Origin: RGIG4608 sp964413365
GTDB lineage: Bacteria; Bacillota; Clostridia; Oscillospirales; CAG-272
NCBI GenBank assembly: GCA_964413365.1
Contig: CAYPRM010000045.1
Span: 1 to 7,889, forward strand
Reading direction: 5' to 3'
DNA: 7,889 bases
How positions within the stretch are numbered: position 1 is the first letter of the stretch; each line of letters begins with the position of its first letter. The notes beneath the pieces were generated by a model that made no database searches, had not been told where the DNA came from, and saw only the letters and a list, made by a program, of their open reading frames with translations. The translations under genes and the position numbers were made by a program. Positions 1 to 7,801 of the stretch are shown one piece after another.

Positions 1-1
1 T

Positions 2-91
2 GCTTTTCGGGTTGCCAATCAATTGCTTGATATGGGTATAGACAAATTTGATATTCTTGATAATTGGTTGGAGTATATGTATACAGAGTAA
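2..91 (+). CDS. C-terminal end of an upstream protein, probably a Rossmann-like domain tail (partial)
   Basis: A reading frame enters from the left edge and ends at TAA (89-91), giving 29 residues that begin AFRVANQLLDMGID. The start lies outside the window, so the product cannot be named. The tail resembles the end of the Rossmann-like domain carried by other genes here: in the WcbI-like protein the matching stretch reads VISKQLQELGLVEFED and is also followed by a WL pair, as here. This suggests that the upstream gene is another glycan enzyme carrying the module, or a stand-alone copy of it. The gap to the next gene is 36 bases with no terminator, so it probably belongs to the same operon. 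Confident as a coding tail; the domain assignment is inference from a short match. Confidence 0.6.
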   Translation, partial: AFRVANQLLDMGIDKFDILDNWLEYMYTE

Positions 92-127
92 ATTTGGCAA
101 AAAAGTGCGAAAGGAGACCAGCAAAGA

Positions 128-1180
128 ATGAAAAAAATCGGAATATTAACATTTCATTTTGCTGACAGCTATGGAGCTCTTTTGCAAGCATATGCTTTGC
201 AGAAGTCAATCAATAAACTGCCGGAGTGCGGAGCTGAAATTATAAATTATATTCCTGAACATTGGAAAATGAGACCTTACGTTAATACTGCCGAGGGAAG
301 ATATGCATTTATTGAAAAAAGGAAAAGGTTTTGTGATTTTATGAGAATACATTTAGGAATCAGGCAAGAAGTATGTACGGATGTTACAGGGAATGATTAT
401 GATTATTATTGCGTGGGAAGTGATCAGGTATGGAATAATCTGATTACCCATTGTGACGGATACTATCTGCCACATGTAGCTGATGATGCCCGAAAAATTG
501 CTTATGCCGCAAGTATGGGCAACACACTTGAGGATGAAAAGCTGGACAAGGATATACTAAAGAAGTATTTACCTACTTTCAAAAATATATCGGTCAGAGA
601 AAAAGGATATTGCGGTTTTGTAGAGAAGATTACAGGTAAAGAATGCAATTGGGTCTTAGATCCTACTTTGCTGTTGGATGCTTGTGAATATGAAGAAATC
701 GTATCAGAAAGGGAAGAAGATGAACCTTATGTATTCCTGTTTTGGTTGGATAAAGAGGAGCAGTTTAAAGGCGTAGAGCTGGCTAATATGATTGCCAGAA
801 AGTATAATTTGAAAGTAATTCATTCCCTTTATGATGCGAAAAGATATACGTTCTGTAATGACGGTGGATGCATGATATACGAGGGAGTACAAGATTTTTT
901 GCGGTATATAAAGAATGCGGATTTTGTTGTCACTGATTCGTATCATGGAACTATTTTTTCATTACAATATAAGGTGCCGTTTTATACGATTACACATGAG
1001 GAAAGGAGAATACGTATAGATACAATCAGTGAGGCATTCGGATTTTGCGACAGAGTTGTTGAAAAAAATCTGCTATATTCAGAGATTAGTAATCAGATTG
1101 ATTTTGAAAATATTTGGGAAAAAATATATATTTTAAGAAAAAAATCGATGGAATATATAAGAGAAAGCCTGGAAGTGTGA
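128..1180 (+). CDS. Polysaccharide pyruvyl transferase family protein
   Basis: A 350-residue cytoplasmic protein, normal for the family, with no signal peptide or membrane segment. Visible hallmarks are the N-terminal nucleotide-fold strand ILTFHFADSYGALLQAYALQ (7-26), GSDQVWN (97-103), YAASMGN, SVREKG (from 155), the DPTLLLD stretch (from 178), and the C-terminal TDSYHGTIFS (from 269), whose His273 lies in the position conserved across the family. Established family knowledge: such enzymes transfer pyruvate from phosphoenolpyruvate to a hexose hydroxyl as a ketal, adding negative charge to capsule, exopolysaccharide or secondary cell-wall polymer; the family also includes members of other or unknown function. 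The start is supported by AAGGAG at 111-116, 11 bases upstream. It is followed after 6 bases by the next gene, whose ribosome site overlaps this stop codon, which implies translational coupling. The exact sugar acceptor cannot be read from sequence. Confidence 0.9.
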   Translation: MKKIGILTFHFADSYGALLQAYALQKSINKLPECGAEIINYIPEHWKMRPYVNTAEGRYAFIEKRKRFCDFMRIHLGIRQEVCTDVTGNDYDYYCVGSDQVWNNLITHCDGYYLPHVADDARKIAYAASMGNTLEDEKLDKDILKKYLPTFKNISVREKGYCGFVEKITGKECNWVLDPTLLLDACEYEEIVSEREEDEPYVFLFWLDKEEQFKGVELANMIARKYNLKVIHSLYDAKRYTFCNDGGCMIYEGVQDFLRYIKNADFVVTDSYHGTIFSLQYKVPFYTITHEERRIRIDTISEAFGFCDRVVEKNLLYSEISNQIDFENIWEKIYILRKKSMEYIRESLEV

Positions 1181-1189
1181 GGTGTAATG

Positions 1190-1654
1190 ATGAAAGATGA
1201 GATTTATCCTGAAATTATCGCAACGGATTTGACGGAAGGGTATATAGGTAGTGAAGAAAGATATGTTTATCAGTATCCAATCATTATGCAATATTTAAAG
1301 AAAAAAATTGATAATCGCTGTGTGGCAGATTATTTAAAGAGTGTAGGCGCGGAACGAATAGTAATATATGCAGCTACGGAATTTGCAGAATTGCTGGTTG
1401 AGGATATACTGAATGATTCTACAGGTATGATATGGGCAGTGTGCGATAAAAACGCGCAAAGCCTTGGGAAAAGCTATCATAAATGCAGAGTAATTAACAT
1501 TGATGAAATGTTAAATGATTATAAGCAGAATAAATTTGATAAAATTGTTGTTTGCAGCGTTTTTCATGCAAATTCCATTATTGATGATTTGATAAAAAAA
1601 GACATTGAATATGATGATATTTTCACCGTTACGCAGGTTGTATTTTGGATGTAG
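1190..1654 (+). CDS. Stand-alone Rossmann-like domain protein with degenerate glycine loop, function unknown
   Basis: A 154-residue protein. Two ATG codons are adjacent (1187 and 1190); I chose 1190 because GAGG at 1179-1182, overlapping the previous stop, is then 7 bases away rather than 4. The first ~55 residues look helical (YPIIMQYLKKK). Residues ~56-154 follow the pattern of the domain attached to the neighbouring glycosyltransferases: a strand IVIYAATEFAE at the nucleotide-loop position, an acidic residue after the second strand (AVCDKN), a helix INIDEMLND, a strand DKIVVCSVF and a final helix-strand ending DDIFTV. The loop that reads YGAGxxG in the GT2 and GT32 copies is YAATEFA here (from Tyr60), with all three glycines lost. 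It may be an accessory or regulatory subunit, or a detached domain. I do not recognise a specific function. No membrane segment is seen. Confidence 0.75.
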   Translation: MKDEIYPEIIATDLTEGYIGSEERYVYQYPIIMQYLKKKIDNRCVADYLKSVGAERIVIYAATEFAELLVEDILNDSTGMIWAVCDKNAQSLGKSYHKCRVINIDEMLNDYKQNKFDKIVVCSVFHANSIIDDLIKKDIEYDDIFTVTQVVFWM

Positions 1655-1669
1655 CGAAAGTGTGCCCTT

Positions 1670-1687
1670 CGCAGAAATGTTTCTGTG
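1670..1687. repeat. Short inverted repeat in the 102-base spacer
   Basis: CAGAAA (1672-1677) and TTTCTG (1680-1685) are perfect reverse complements around TG, and the stem extends outward by a G-T wobble and a C-G pair. As RNA, a 6-nt loop with a 6-pair stem is plausible. No T-run follows, so it is not a standard intrinsic terminator. It lies in the only spacer longer than 60 bases in the window (1655-1756), which otherwise shows no clear gene or promoter. Role unknown; it may be chance. Confidence 0.3.
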
Positions 1688-1756
1688 GTACAGAGCATTA
1701 GGGAAAATTCATGTTGCGCAATTATCTGACAGCTATAAGTAAAAGTGAGGAAAAAC

Positions 1757-2905
1757 ATGTCGGCAAAATTGACGGTAATAATACCATTATACAATCAGGA
1801 ACAATATATAGAAGAATGCATTAACAGTGTTCTTTCGCAATCATATAAAGATATTTGTGTAATCATAGTGGATGACGGTTCAACGGACGAAAGCTTGAAG
1901 ATATGTAACAAAATGGCAGAGAAAGACAAGCGTATCACTATTTTATCTCAAGCGAATCAAGGCTCTTTTGCAGCGAGGTTGCGGGGATTATTGGAAACAA
2001 AAACCCAATACGTAACCTTCATTGATTCGGATGATTTCATACTAAAGGATTCTTATGTGTATGCGTATGAAGCGATGAATAAAGATGTGGATTTGATCTT
2101 TTTTGAAATTACCCGATATTTTGACAAAAATAACATGAAGCAGGAGTTTCATACAATTAGGGAAGGATTATATGGGAAGGAGCAAATCGAACAGGAACTA
2201 TTTCCCAAACTGGTCTGGAATTTTGAAAGAAACACACCCGGTATAGATTGCTCATTGTGTTCGCGAATTGTGAAGACACAGATTTTGCTTGATGAATATC
2301 TCAGGTTTGATGGACAGAATTTATACTATGGAGACGATGCGGCAATAGCATATCCATTATTTACGCAGATCAACAGCATGGAGGTTATTTCGAAAAGCTA
2401 TTATATGCACAGACAGCGCAATTCAACGCTTCCCCCATATATTATGAGTGACTTCTTTTTTGATGAGGCAAAGAATCTTTTTGACTATTTAACAAAACGT
2501 CTGATTAACTATTTAGACAAATATGATTTAAAGAAACAGATAGAGTATTTTTATATCTATTCCGTGGAATTAAAGAAAAAAGTGTATAACGACTATGAGT
2601 TTCACAGAGATTTCTTATTCCCGTTTGATAAGGTTCCTTATGGAAAAAAAATAATCTTGTATGGAGCGGGAGAAGTAGGCAAGGCTTATCATAAGCAATT
2701 AGAGTCGTTAAGTTACTGTGAAGAATTATTGTGGATAGATAAAAGAGCAGATACAATAAATGATGACAGGGTTAAAAATATATCTGAACTACAAAATAGT
2801 AAGTACGATTTTTTAGTTGTGGCGATCGAAAATAGAAAAGTATGTATACAGGTTAAAGAGTATTTAATACAACAGGGATGTGAGAGTAAAAAAATCATAT
2901 ATTGA
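1757..2905 (+). CDS. Glycosyltransferase family 2 with C-terminal Rossmann-like domain
   Basis: A 382-residue cytoplasmic protein. Residues ~4-110 form a GT-A fold: the start strand VIIPLYNQEQYIEECINSVL, VDDGSTD (38-44) for the nucleotide-sugar, and IDSDD, with the metal-binding D90-S-D92. The acceptor half contains YYGDDA with Asp193-Asp194, where the catalytic base of GT-A inverting enzymes is expected, followed by the MHRQRNST segment typical of these enzymes. Residues ~295-382 are a second domain starting ILYGAGEVGK (Gly303, Gly305, Gly308). It probably transfers one sugar from a nucleotide donor to the lipid-linked repeat unit; donor and acceptor are unknown. The frame also has a GTG at 1745, but that GTG carries the GAGG ribosome site (1747-1750) that sits 6 bases before ATG 1757, so ATG is preferred. 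It is a likely paralogue of the 6683-7801 gene. Confidence 0.9.
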   Translation: MSAKLTVIIPLYNQEQYIEECINSVLSQSYKDICVIIVDDGSTDESLKICNKMAEKDKRITILSQANQGSFAARLRGLLETKTQYVTFIDSDDFILKDSYVYAYEAMNKDVDLIFFEITRYFDKNNMKQEFHTIREGLYGKEQIEQELFPKLVWNFERNTPGIDCSLCSRIVKTQILLDEYLRFDGQNLYYGDDAAIAYPLFTQINSMEVISKSYYMHRQRNSTLPPYIMSDFFFDEAKNLFDYLTKRLINYLDKYDLKKQIEYFYIYSVELKKKVYNDYEFHRDFLFPFDKVPYGKKIILYGAGEVGKAYHKQLESLSYCEELLWIDKRADTINDDRVKNISELQNSKYDFLVVAIENRKVCIQVKEYLIQQGCESKKIIY

Positions 2906-2943
2906 TGCGTGCGGCTTAGAAAAAGTTGGAGATGGATTGAGTT

Positions 2944-4088
2944 ATGGTAAGTTTAGATAATATAAGCAATAAAGACATCGTAGTGTTTGGCGTGGGGCTG
3001 GATGCAGTGAGGTGTACATACTTATTAAAGGATGTTGAAATACGGTACTATTTAAACAACAATCTTAGGGTGCAGGAATTTTTGGGTAAAGAAGTTTTTG
3101 AACCGGGCGAAACAAATACAAAGAATGTATATATATTGGTTGCAGTAAAAAAAGAAACATATACGGTAATTTCAAAACAGCTGCAGGAACTTGGATTGGT
3201 AGAATTTGAGGATTACATATATTATGAGTGGCTGTATAAAAGAATAGCGCTTCTTCATGGAAATTGCCACATGGCAATTGTGGAGCAGTATTTGAGTTTA
3301 TCAAGGGAATTCAGTGAGAATTATTCCATTTACCCGAATCCTTTAATTTGTGAGAATGTAACGCATAAAATTGAGGATAAGGTGTTGGCATGTTTAGATT
3401 TGTGGATTCATGAGGATATACAGAGGAATAATAAATTTGGCTACGAGATGTCGGATGAATATATGAGGAAAAAAGCTTCGGAAAATGCAATTGAGATAAC
3501 AATTCCTAATTTATTTGGTTTAGGAAAAGGTTTTTCCCGCAGACAAGTAACAATATATTAAATAAAGCAATCAGTAACGGACAAGATTTGAATGGAATGT
3601 TTCCGCATGGAGATATCGTGATAGATGAATGTATAAAACGTGGGATGAGCGTAGACGAAATAATTGCATATGTGAAAAGTGACAGTATCTTCAGCAAAGA
3701 AGCTATTCTTCAAAATTTTGCAGAGTATATGGAGAAGATTAAGAAGCGAGAAGAAGCGTGGGATATTAAAATATATGATTATATTGTCTTGAATTATAAA
3801 AAAACAAAGTTATTCTATGATGTAGGGCATCCTACAAATATTATAATGAAAAAAATCAGCAATGAAATATTAGCGATGTTAGGGATGGAGTTGTGTGACA
3901 GAGAGATTGATACCCAAATGGATATACATGAAACTCCGGTGTACCCAGCAGTCAAAAAGTGTTTGAATCTTGAATGGACAGAGGGATATATAAGGGAAAG
4001 TAATCTTGCAAAGAAAGCAAGTGTAAGAATGGATTTGGATGAATATGTCAGATTATATGTATGGTGGTGTTATGGGATTTTAGAATAG
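2944..4088 (+). pseudogene. WcbI-like polysaccharide acyltransferase with N-terminal Rossmann-like domain, frameshifted
   Basis: Two frames together encode one protein. The first (2944-3561, 205 residues) has a Rossmann-like domain with VVFGVG (Gly16, Gly18) and then LLHGNCH (103-109), the N-terminal signature of the WcbI family. After TTT at 3532-3534 it runs out of register and stops at TAA 3559-3561. Reading from 3534 in the -1 frame is open without a stop to TAG at 4086-4088 and supplies the missing continuation: FFPQ (197-200), FPHGD, a helix MSVDEIIAYV and GHPTN (from Gly295). The restored protein would be about 381 residues. WcbI of Burkholderia pseudomallei is a CoA-binding capsule protein thought to act as an acetyltransferase, so this gene probably acylates the glycan when intact. 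The second part has only a TTG at 3588 without a good ribosome site, so independent translation is unlikely. Upstream GGAG (2928-2931) supports the ATG start at somewhat long spacing. Confidence 0.8.
3531..3535 (+). other. Frameshift point: T5 run in the WcbI-like gene
   Basis: The run GGTTTTTCCCGC contains five T. Read as is, it gives G-F-S-R-R and a stop 7 codons later. One extra T gives G-F-F-P-Q and a long open continuation matching the family; one extra C in the CCC run would give G-F-S-P-Q, a less family-like result. A ribosome slipping -1 on TTT would also produce G-F-F-P-Q. The candidates are a true deletion, slippage at a short homopolymer, or a read/assembly error. Confidence 0.75.
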
Positions 4089-4140
4089 TTTTTGTGAGAG
4101 TCAGCAGAATCCTGTATAGTATGAATGTAAAGGAAAATGT

Positions 4141-5562
4141 ATGAAGAAAATTTATTTATACGGTAGCGGCAACAGATGCCGAATTCTTCTGAAACTTTTA
4201 GAAAATACAGATATAGAAGTGTGCGGAGTAATCGATTCTGATACCTCAAAATGGGGAGAGAACATAAATGGATACCGCATTATGAGTCCGGATACGATCA
4301 GGGGGTTAAAGGTTGCTTATATTTGTGTGACCTTTTATAGTTCATTGGTAGAAGAACCCATATGGCAATATTTGATAGATACATATAGCGTAGCACCGGA
4401 GAGAATACTCAGCTTTCATGAGGTGTTGATACGGATATATAGTCAAAAAAATATGGTTAGTGATATTACTTATGCAAATCCGGTCAGAAAAATTCTTTTT
4501 GATGGTTCGTGGAAGATGGGACTTGGCGGTGTGGAATCTTGGATTAAAGATATTACGTCAGGGCTACAGGAAAGTAATGTCGAAAACTTATATCTTATAA
4601 CGGATAAAAGTCAGACGGATATGCCATTGATATTACAGAATAGCATTTTAGATTTTTGTATGGCAGATACAGCTCAATTTGCGGAACAATATGTTAGGAA
4701 AAGTGTTGATTTTCTGCTTGGGGAATTGCCCTGTACCATAGTATTCTCCCGCGTGGATGAACTTTTGCTGGCTGCATATTTGGTAAAGAGAAAGTACCCT
4801 GATAAAATTAAAATAATCATGGCTGATCATGGGTCATGTGACGGGATGTATCGTGATATTTTGAGCTATAAAGATGCAATTGATTGTTATATGTGTGTCA
4901 GCACAGGCATTGGAAAGGAACTGATAAGAAGAGGTGTTGAATCAACACGGGTATACATGATGACGTGCCCGGTGAAGTATGATGCATTTTTGAAAAGAAA
5001 TTATCCTATGAATAGGGAATTGCCACTTCGAATTGCATATGCAGGGAGATTGGAAATCCGTGAAAAACGAGTGGATATATTAATGAAATTGATTTTGCAA
5101 TTAGAAAAGCGGAATATAAATTATTGTTTTGATATAGCAGGAGACGGAACGCAGTATATTGCATTGGAGAATTTCATTAAAGAACAAAAACTTGAAGGCA
5201 GAGTGACATTACATGGAAGAATCTCAAATGAGAAAATGGGAGCTTTCTGGAAGGAACACGATATTGCAATAAATACTTCAGATAATGAAGGAAGGCCTCT
5301 GTCTAACATGGAAGCTATGATACATGGTGCAGTCCCGGTTGTGACAAGAACAATTGGTATTTTGGATGATGTAATAGATGGCAAAAATGGATATGTAGTC
5401 CCCATTGAGGATGCAAACGCGATGGCGGAGAGAATTGCATATTTAGAAAAGAACAGACCGGTTTTAAAAGTATTTGGGGAACAGGCCCAAAGTGACATGT
5501 TGGAGAAGAGCGATAGAAAGAAGCACGTTGAACAGTGGAAAAATGTTCTGATGATGGAGTAG
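4141..5562 (+). CDS. Glycosyltransferase family 4 with N-terminal Rossmann-like domain
   Basis: A 473-residue cytoplasmic protein, about 100 residues longer than usual GT4 enzymes because of an added N-terminal domain. Residues 1-~110 start KKIYLYGSGNRCR (Gly8, Gly10) and continue with VCGVIDSDTSKWG, like the other modules here. The GT-B enzyme begins near 117 with LFDGSWKMGLGGVESW (glycine loop 127-131), then ADHGS and the VSTGIGKEL segment. The donor-binding half has YAGRLE with Arg303 and Lys309, the AGDG strand, LHGR, and an E-x7-E motif (Glu383 to Glu391, EGRPLSNME) followed by VPVVT. GT4 enzymes are retaining transferases that use nucleotide sugars; the sugar here is unknown. AAAGGA at 4129-4134, 6 bases before ATG, fixes the start. 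The preceding 52-base gap holds no terminator. The next gene begins 3 bases after the stop, so the two are almost certainly co-translated. Confidence 0.92.
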   Translation: MKKIYLYGSGNRCRILLKLLENTDIEVCGVIDSDTSKWGENINGYRIMSPDTIRGLKVAYICVTFYSSLVEEPIWQYLIDTYSVAPERILSFHEVLIRIYSQKNMVSDITYANPVRKILFDGSWKMGLGGVESWIKDITSGLQESNVENLYLITDKSQTDMPLILQNSILDFCMADTAQFAEQYVRKSVDFLLGELPCTIVFSRVDELLLAAYLVKRKYPDKIKIIMADHGSCDGMYRDILSYKDAIDCYMCVSTGIGKELIRRGVESTRVYMMTCPVKYDAFLKRNYPMNRELPLRIAYAGRLEIREKRVDILMKLILQLEKRNINYCFDIAGDGTQYIALENFIKEQKLEGRVTLHGRISNEKMGAFWKEHDIAINTSDNEGRPLSNMEAMIHGAVPVVTRTIGILDDVIDGKNGYVVPIEDANAMAERIAYLEKNRPVLKVFGEQAQSDMLEKSDRKKHVEQWKNVLMME

Positions 5563-5565
5563 GGT

Positions 5566-6702
5566 ATGAAGTACTTAAATCATGATTTTATAAAACGCAT
5601 ACAAGAGATGAAGGATGAAAATACGAAATTGGCGGTTTACGGTGCAGGTATGATTGGCGAAATTGTCGTTCCGTACCTGATAGAAGAGTATAATTTGTTT
5701 GACAATCTGCTGTTTTTTATGGATGCGGATACCGGGAAGCAGGGAAATACTATCGGCATTTGTGGGAAGGAGTATTTGATTTATAGTCCTGATGCGTTGA
5801 GAAAACTTCCGGAAAATACGGTTCTGTGGATTACAAACAGTAACTATGCACCCGTTGTAAAGATGTTGGATGAAATGGATGAATTGCATAATGTGGAAGG
5901 CTGCGTTTTGCCGATTTTGATGGCGCTTGCAATAAAGAAAACCGGTGAAGCCGTAGATGTACGTTTGTCTCAGGAGCCAATGATTCCAAAGAGGATTCAT
6001 TATTGTTGGTTTTCGAAAAATCCCATCCCGGATTATTTGCAAAAGTGCATTGATTCATGGTACAGATTCTGTCCAGATTATGAAATTATCAGATGGGATG
6101 AGGATAATTATGATGTAAGTAAGAATCTGTATATGCAACAGGCCTATGAGGCCCGTAAGTGGGGGTTTGTTCCGGATATTGCCCGATTGGATATTCTGTA
6201 TCAACATGGTGGTATTTATCTGGATACGGATGTTGAACTGATACGAAATTTAGACGATTTATTATATCAACCGGCTTTTGTGGGAGTAGAGAAGTGGGGC
6301 AATGTTAATATGGGCGGATGTTGTGGTGCAATAGCACAACATCCCACAATTAAGGCAATCCTTGATTTCAGAATAAATGAAAAGTTTATTTTGGAAGATG
6401 GCAGTCTGAATCTGACCACCTGTGGTTTCTATGAGACGAAGCCGTTGATTGCCTGCGGTTTTAAACCCAATAATACGATACAAAGAATTGCGGATGTAAC
6501 AGTTTATTCTTCTGATTTCTTCCATCCCTATGATTATATGAGCGGCGAAACTGTAATTACGGAGAATACTTACTCTGTCCATCATTTTAATGGTGGCTGG
6601 CTGGATGAGAAAAAGATCGAAGAACGCAAGAGAACAAAGAAGTTGTATCAGCAGATGCTGGAAAGAATGAAGGTAGTTACCAATGAAGAAAAAATGCATT
6701 AG
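5566..6702 (+). CDS. GT32-type (DXD) capsular glycosyltransferase with N-terminal Rossmann-like domain
   Basis: A 378-residue cytoplasmic protein. Residues ~20-125 form the Rossmann-like module, with LAVYGAGMIGE (Tyr25, Gly26, Gly28, Gly31) and FFMDADTGKQG after the second strand. The catalytic part starts at IPKRIHYCWFS (140-150), the usual opening of the Gly_transf_sug/capsular polysaccharide synthesis family. It continues with FVPDIARLDILYQHGGIYLD (201-220), which runs into the metal-binding D220-T-D222 and then VELIRNLDDLL. HHFNGGW (339-345) matches the His/Trp closing motif of the family. It is expected to transfer a sugar from a nucleotide donor to the growing repeat unit with a divalent metal. 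GGAG at 5556-5559, inside the end of the previous gene and 6 bases from ATG, sets the start. The last 20 bases overlap the next gene. Sugar specificity (often galactose or mannose in the family) cannot be assigned. Confidence 0.9.
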   Translation: MKYLNHDFIKRIQEMKDENTKLAVYGAGMIGEIVVPYLIEEYNLFDNLLFFMDADTGKQGNTIGICGKEYLIYSPDALRKLPENTVLWITNSNYAPVVKMLDEMDELHNVEGCVLPILMALAIKKTGEAVDVRLSQEPMIPKRIHYCWFSKNPIPDYLQKCIDSWYRFCPDYEIIRWDEDNYDVSKNLYMQQAYEARKWGFVPDIARLDILYQHGGIYLDTDVELIRNLDDLLYQPAFVGVEKWGNVNMGGCCGAIAQHPTIKAILDFRINEKFILEDGSLNLTTCGFYETKPLIACGFKPNNTIQRIADVTVYSSDFFHPYDYMSGETVITENTYSVHHFNGGWLDEKKIEERKRTKKLYQQMLERMKVVTNEEKMH

Positions 6703-7801
6703 TGTAATAATACCCATCTATAACGCAGAACAGTATTTAAAGAAGTGTATTGAGAGTATTATAGGGCAGACCTACCGGAATTTGGATATTGTTCTAGTGG
6801 ATGATGGCTCTACTGACGCTAGCCCGTGGATTTGTGAAAAATATGCTGCTATGGATGAGAGAGTTAAGGTTATTCACAGAGAAAATGCGGGACTGGTCGC
6901 TGCGAGAGAAACAGGCGTAGAGAATGCTATCGGGGATTATGTGACATTTGTTGACGCAGATGATTATATCGACCCGGATGCATACGAAGTATTGGTGCGA
7001 AACTTAGAATTCGACGATGTTGATATAGTGGCATTTGGAATGTTAGAGGAGTATCCTGAACATATTGTTAAGAAAGAAAATCATTACCCTGATGGATTAT
7101 ATCAGCGTCAAGAGATAGAACAGGTATTATTCCCGTCTATGTTAAGCTATGGAAGTTTTTTTGACTTTGGAATTTTACCGAATTTAGTCTGTAAGATGAT
7201 AAAGAAAAGCTTTTGGGTGGAAAGTGCTGTTAATGTGGATAACAGTATTACGGTAGGAGAGGACGCGGACGCCACCTTTCAATTGTTGGTGAATGCGCAA
7301 ACAGTGCAACTTATTGATATGTATCCATATCATTATGTCAAAAGAGATGACTCTATGATGTGGAAAAGTATAAAGGAAGGTTCTATAGAGAAGCTACAGA
7401 GTGATTTAACGAGATCATTTCAGAGGTCCGGTGTGCAGGATATTATGAAACGGCAGTTGGCGGATTTCGTTGCGTTTGTATCTTTGCTAAAGCAGCCATG
7501 GCGTGTTGCGGAAGTGGAGAATGCTTTGGTGGGAAAAAGAATCGCCCTATATGGTGCAGGTGGCTTTGGACAGGCAATTTTTGGAAATTATAGGGAACAG
7601 GTTGTAGTGTGGGTAGATGGTAATTATCAAAGATACATACAACGGGAGTTTGATATATACCCTGTAGAGACGTTGTTGGAATGTCAGGACAAATATGATG
7701 CAATTTATGTAGCAATACTTAATGTTGAAATATGCCGTGACGTGAAAGAAAAAATAATGTCTATGGGAGTTGAAAAACCGGTATTGTTTTATGGAAAATA
7801 G
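6683..7801 (+). CDS. Glycosyltransferase family 2 with C-terminal Rossmann-like domain (second copy)
   Basis: A 372-residue cytoplasmic protein built like the 1757-2905 product. The GT-A domain shows VIIPIYNAEQYLKKCIESII (8-27), VDDGSTD (39-45) and VDADD with D91-A-D93. The acceptor half has VGEDAD, with Glu193-Asp194 at the same residue numbers as the Asp pair in the first GT2, followed by YHYVKRDDS. The C-terminal module starts KRIALYGAGGFGQ (Gly291, Gly293, Gly296), has VVVWVDGNYQ after the second strand and ends VLFYGK. It probably adds a different sugar from the first GT2, since the acceptor halves have diverged. ATG 6683 lies inside the previous gene (20-base overlap), with GAAGG at 6669-6673 nine bases upstream, so translational coupling is likely. 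No membrane segment is present. Confidence 0.92.
   Translation: MKKKCISVIIPIYNAEQYLKKCIESIIGQTYRNLDIVLVDDGSTDASPWICEKYAAMDERVKVIHRENAGLVAARETGVENAIGDYVTFVDADDYIDPDAYEVLVRNLEFDDVDIVAFGMLEEYPEHIVKKENHYPDGLYQRQEIEQVLFPSMLSYGSFFDFGILPNLVCKMIKKSFWVESAVNVDNSITVGEDADATFQLLVNAQTVQLIDMYPYHYVKRDDSMMWKSIKEGSIEKLQSDLTRSFQRSGVQDIMKRQLADFVAFVSLLKQPWRVAEVENALVGKRIALYGAGGFGQAIFGNYREQVVVWVDGNYQRYIQREFDIYPVETLLECQDKYDAIYVAILNVEICRDVKEKIMSMGVEKPVLFYGK

Noticed and set aside
1670..1700. Intrinsic terminator after the small Rossmann-like protein
   Set aside because: The stem is AT-rich and no T-run follows it.
1708..1745. Promoter upstream of the first GT2 gene (TATAAG near 1735)
   Set aside because: The nearest -35-like hexamer, TTGCGC, is only 14 bases away, so the spacing is poor.
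3531..3540. Programmed -1 ribosomal frameshift signal
   Set aside because: A -1 slip would give the right frame, but the site does not fit the X-XXY-YYZ heptamer (TCC follows TTT), and I see no obvious strong stem-loop just downstream. It is kept only as a possibility.
3588..4088. A separate 166-residue gene starting at TTG 3588
   Set aside because: It has no good ribosome site, the open frame extends upstream to the T5 run, and its content is the missing second half of the WcbI-like protein.
5121..6717. Long antisense open frames opposite the GT4 and GT32 genes
   Set aside because: They lie opposite genes with clear family motifs, lack recognisable domains and look like composition shadows.
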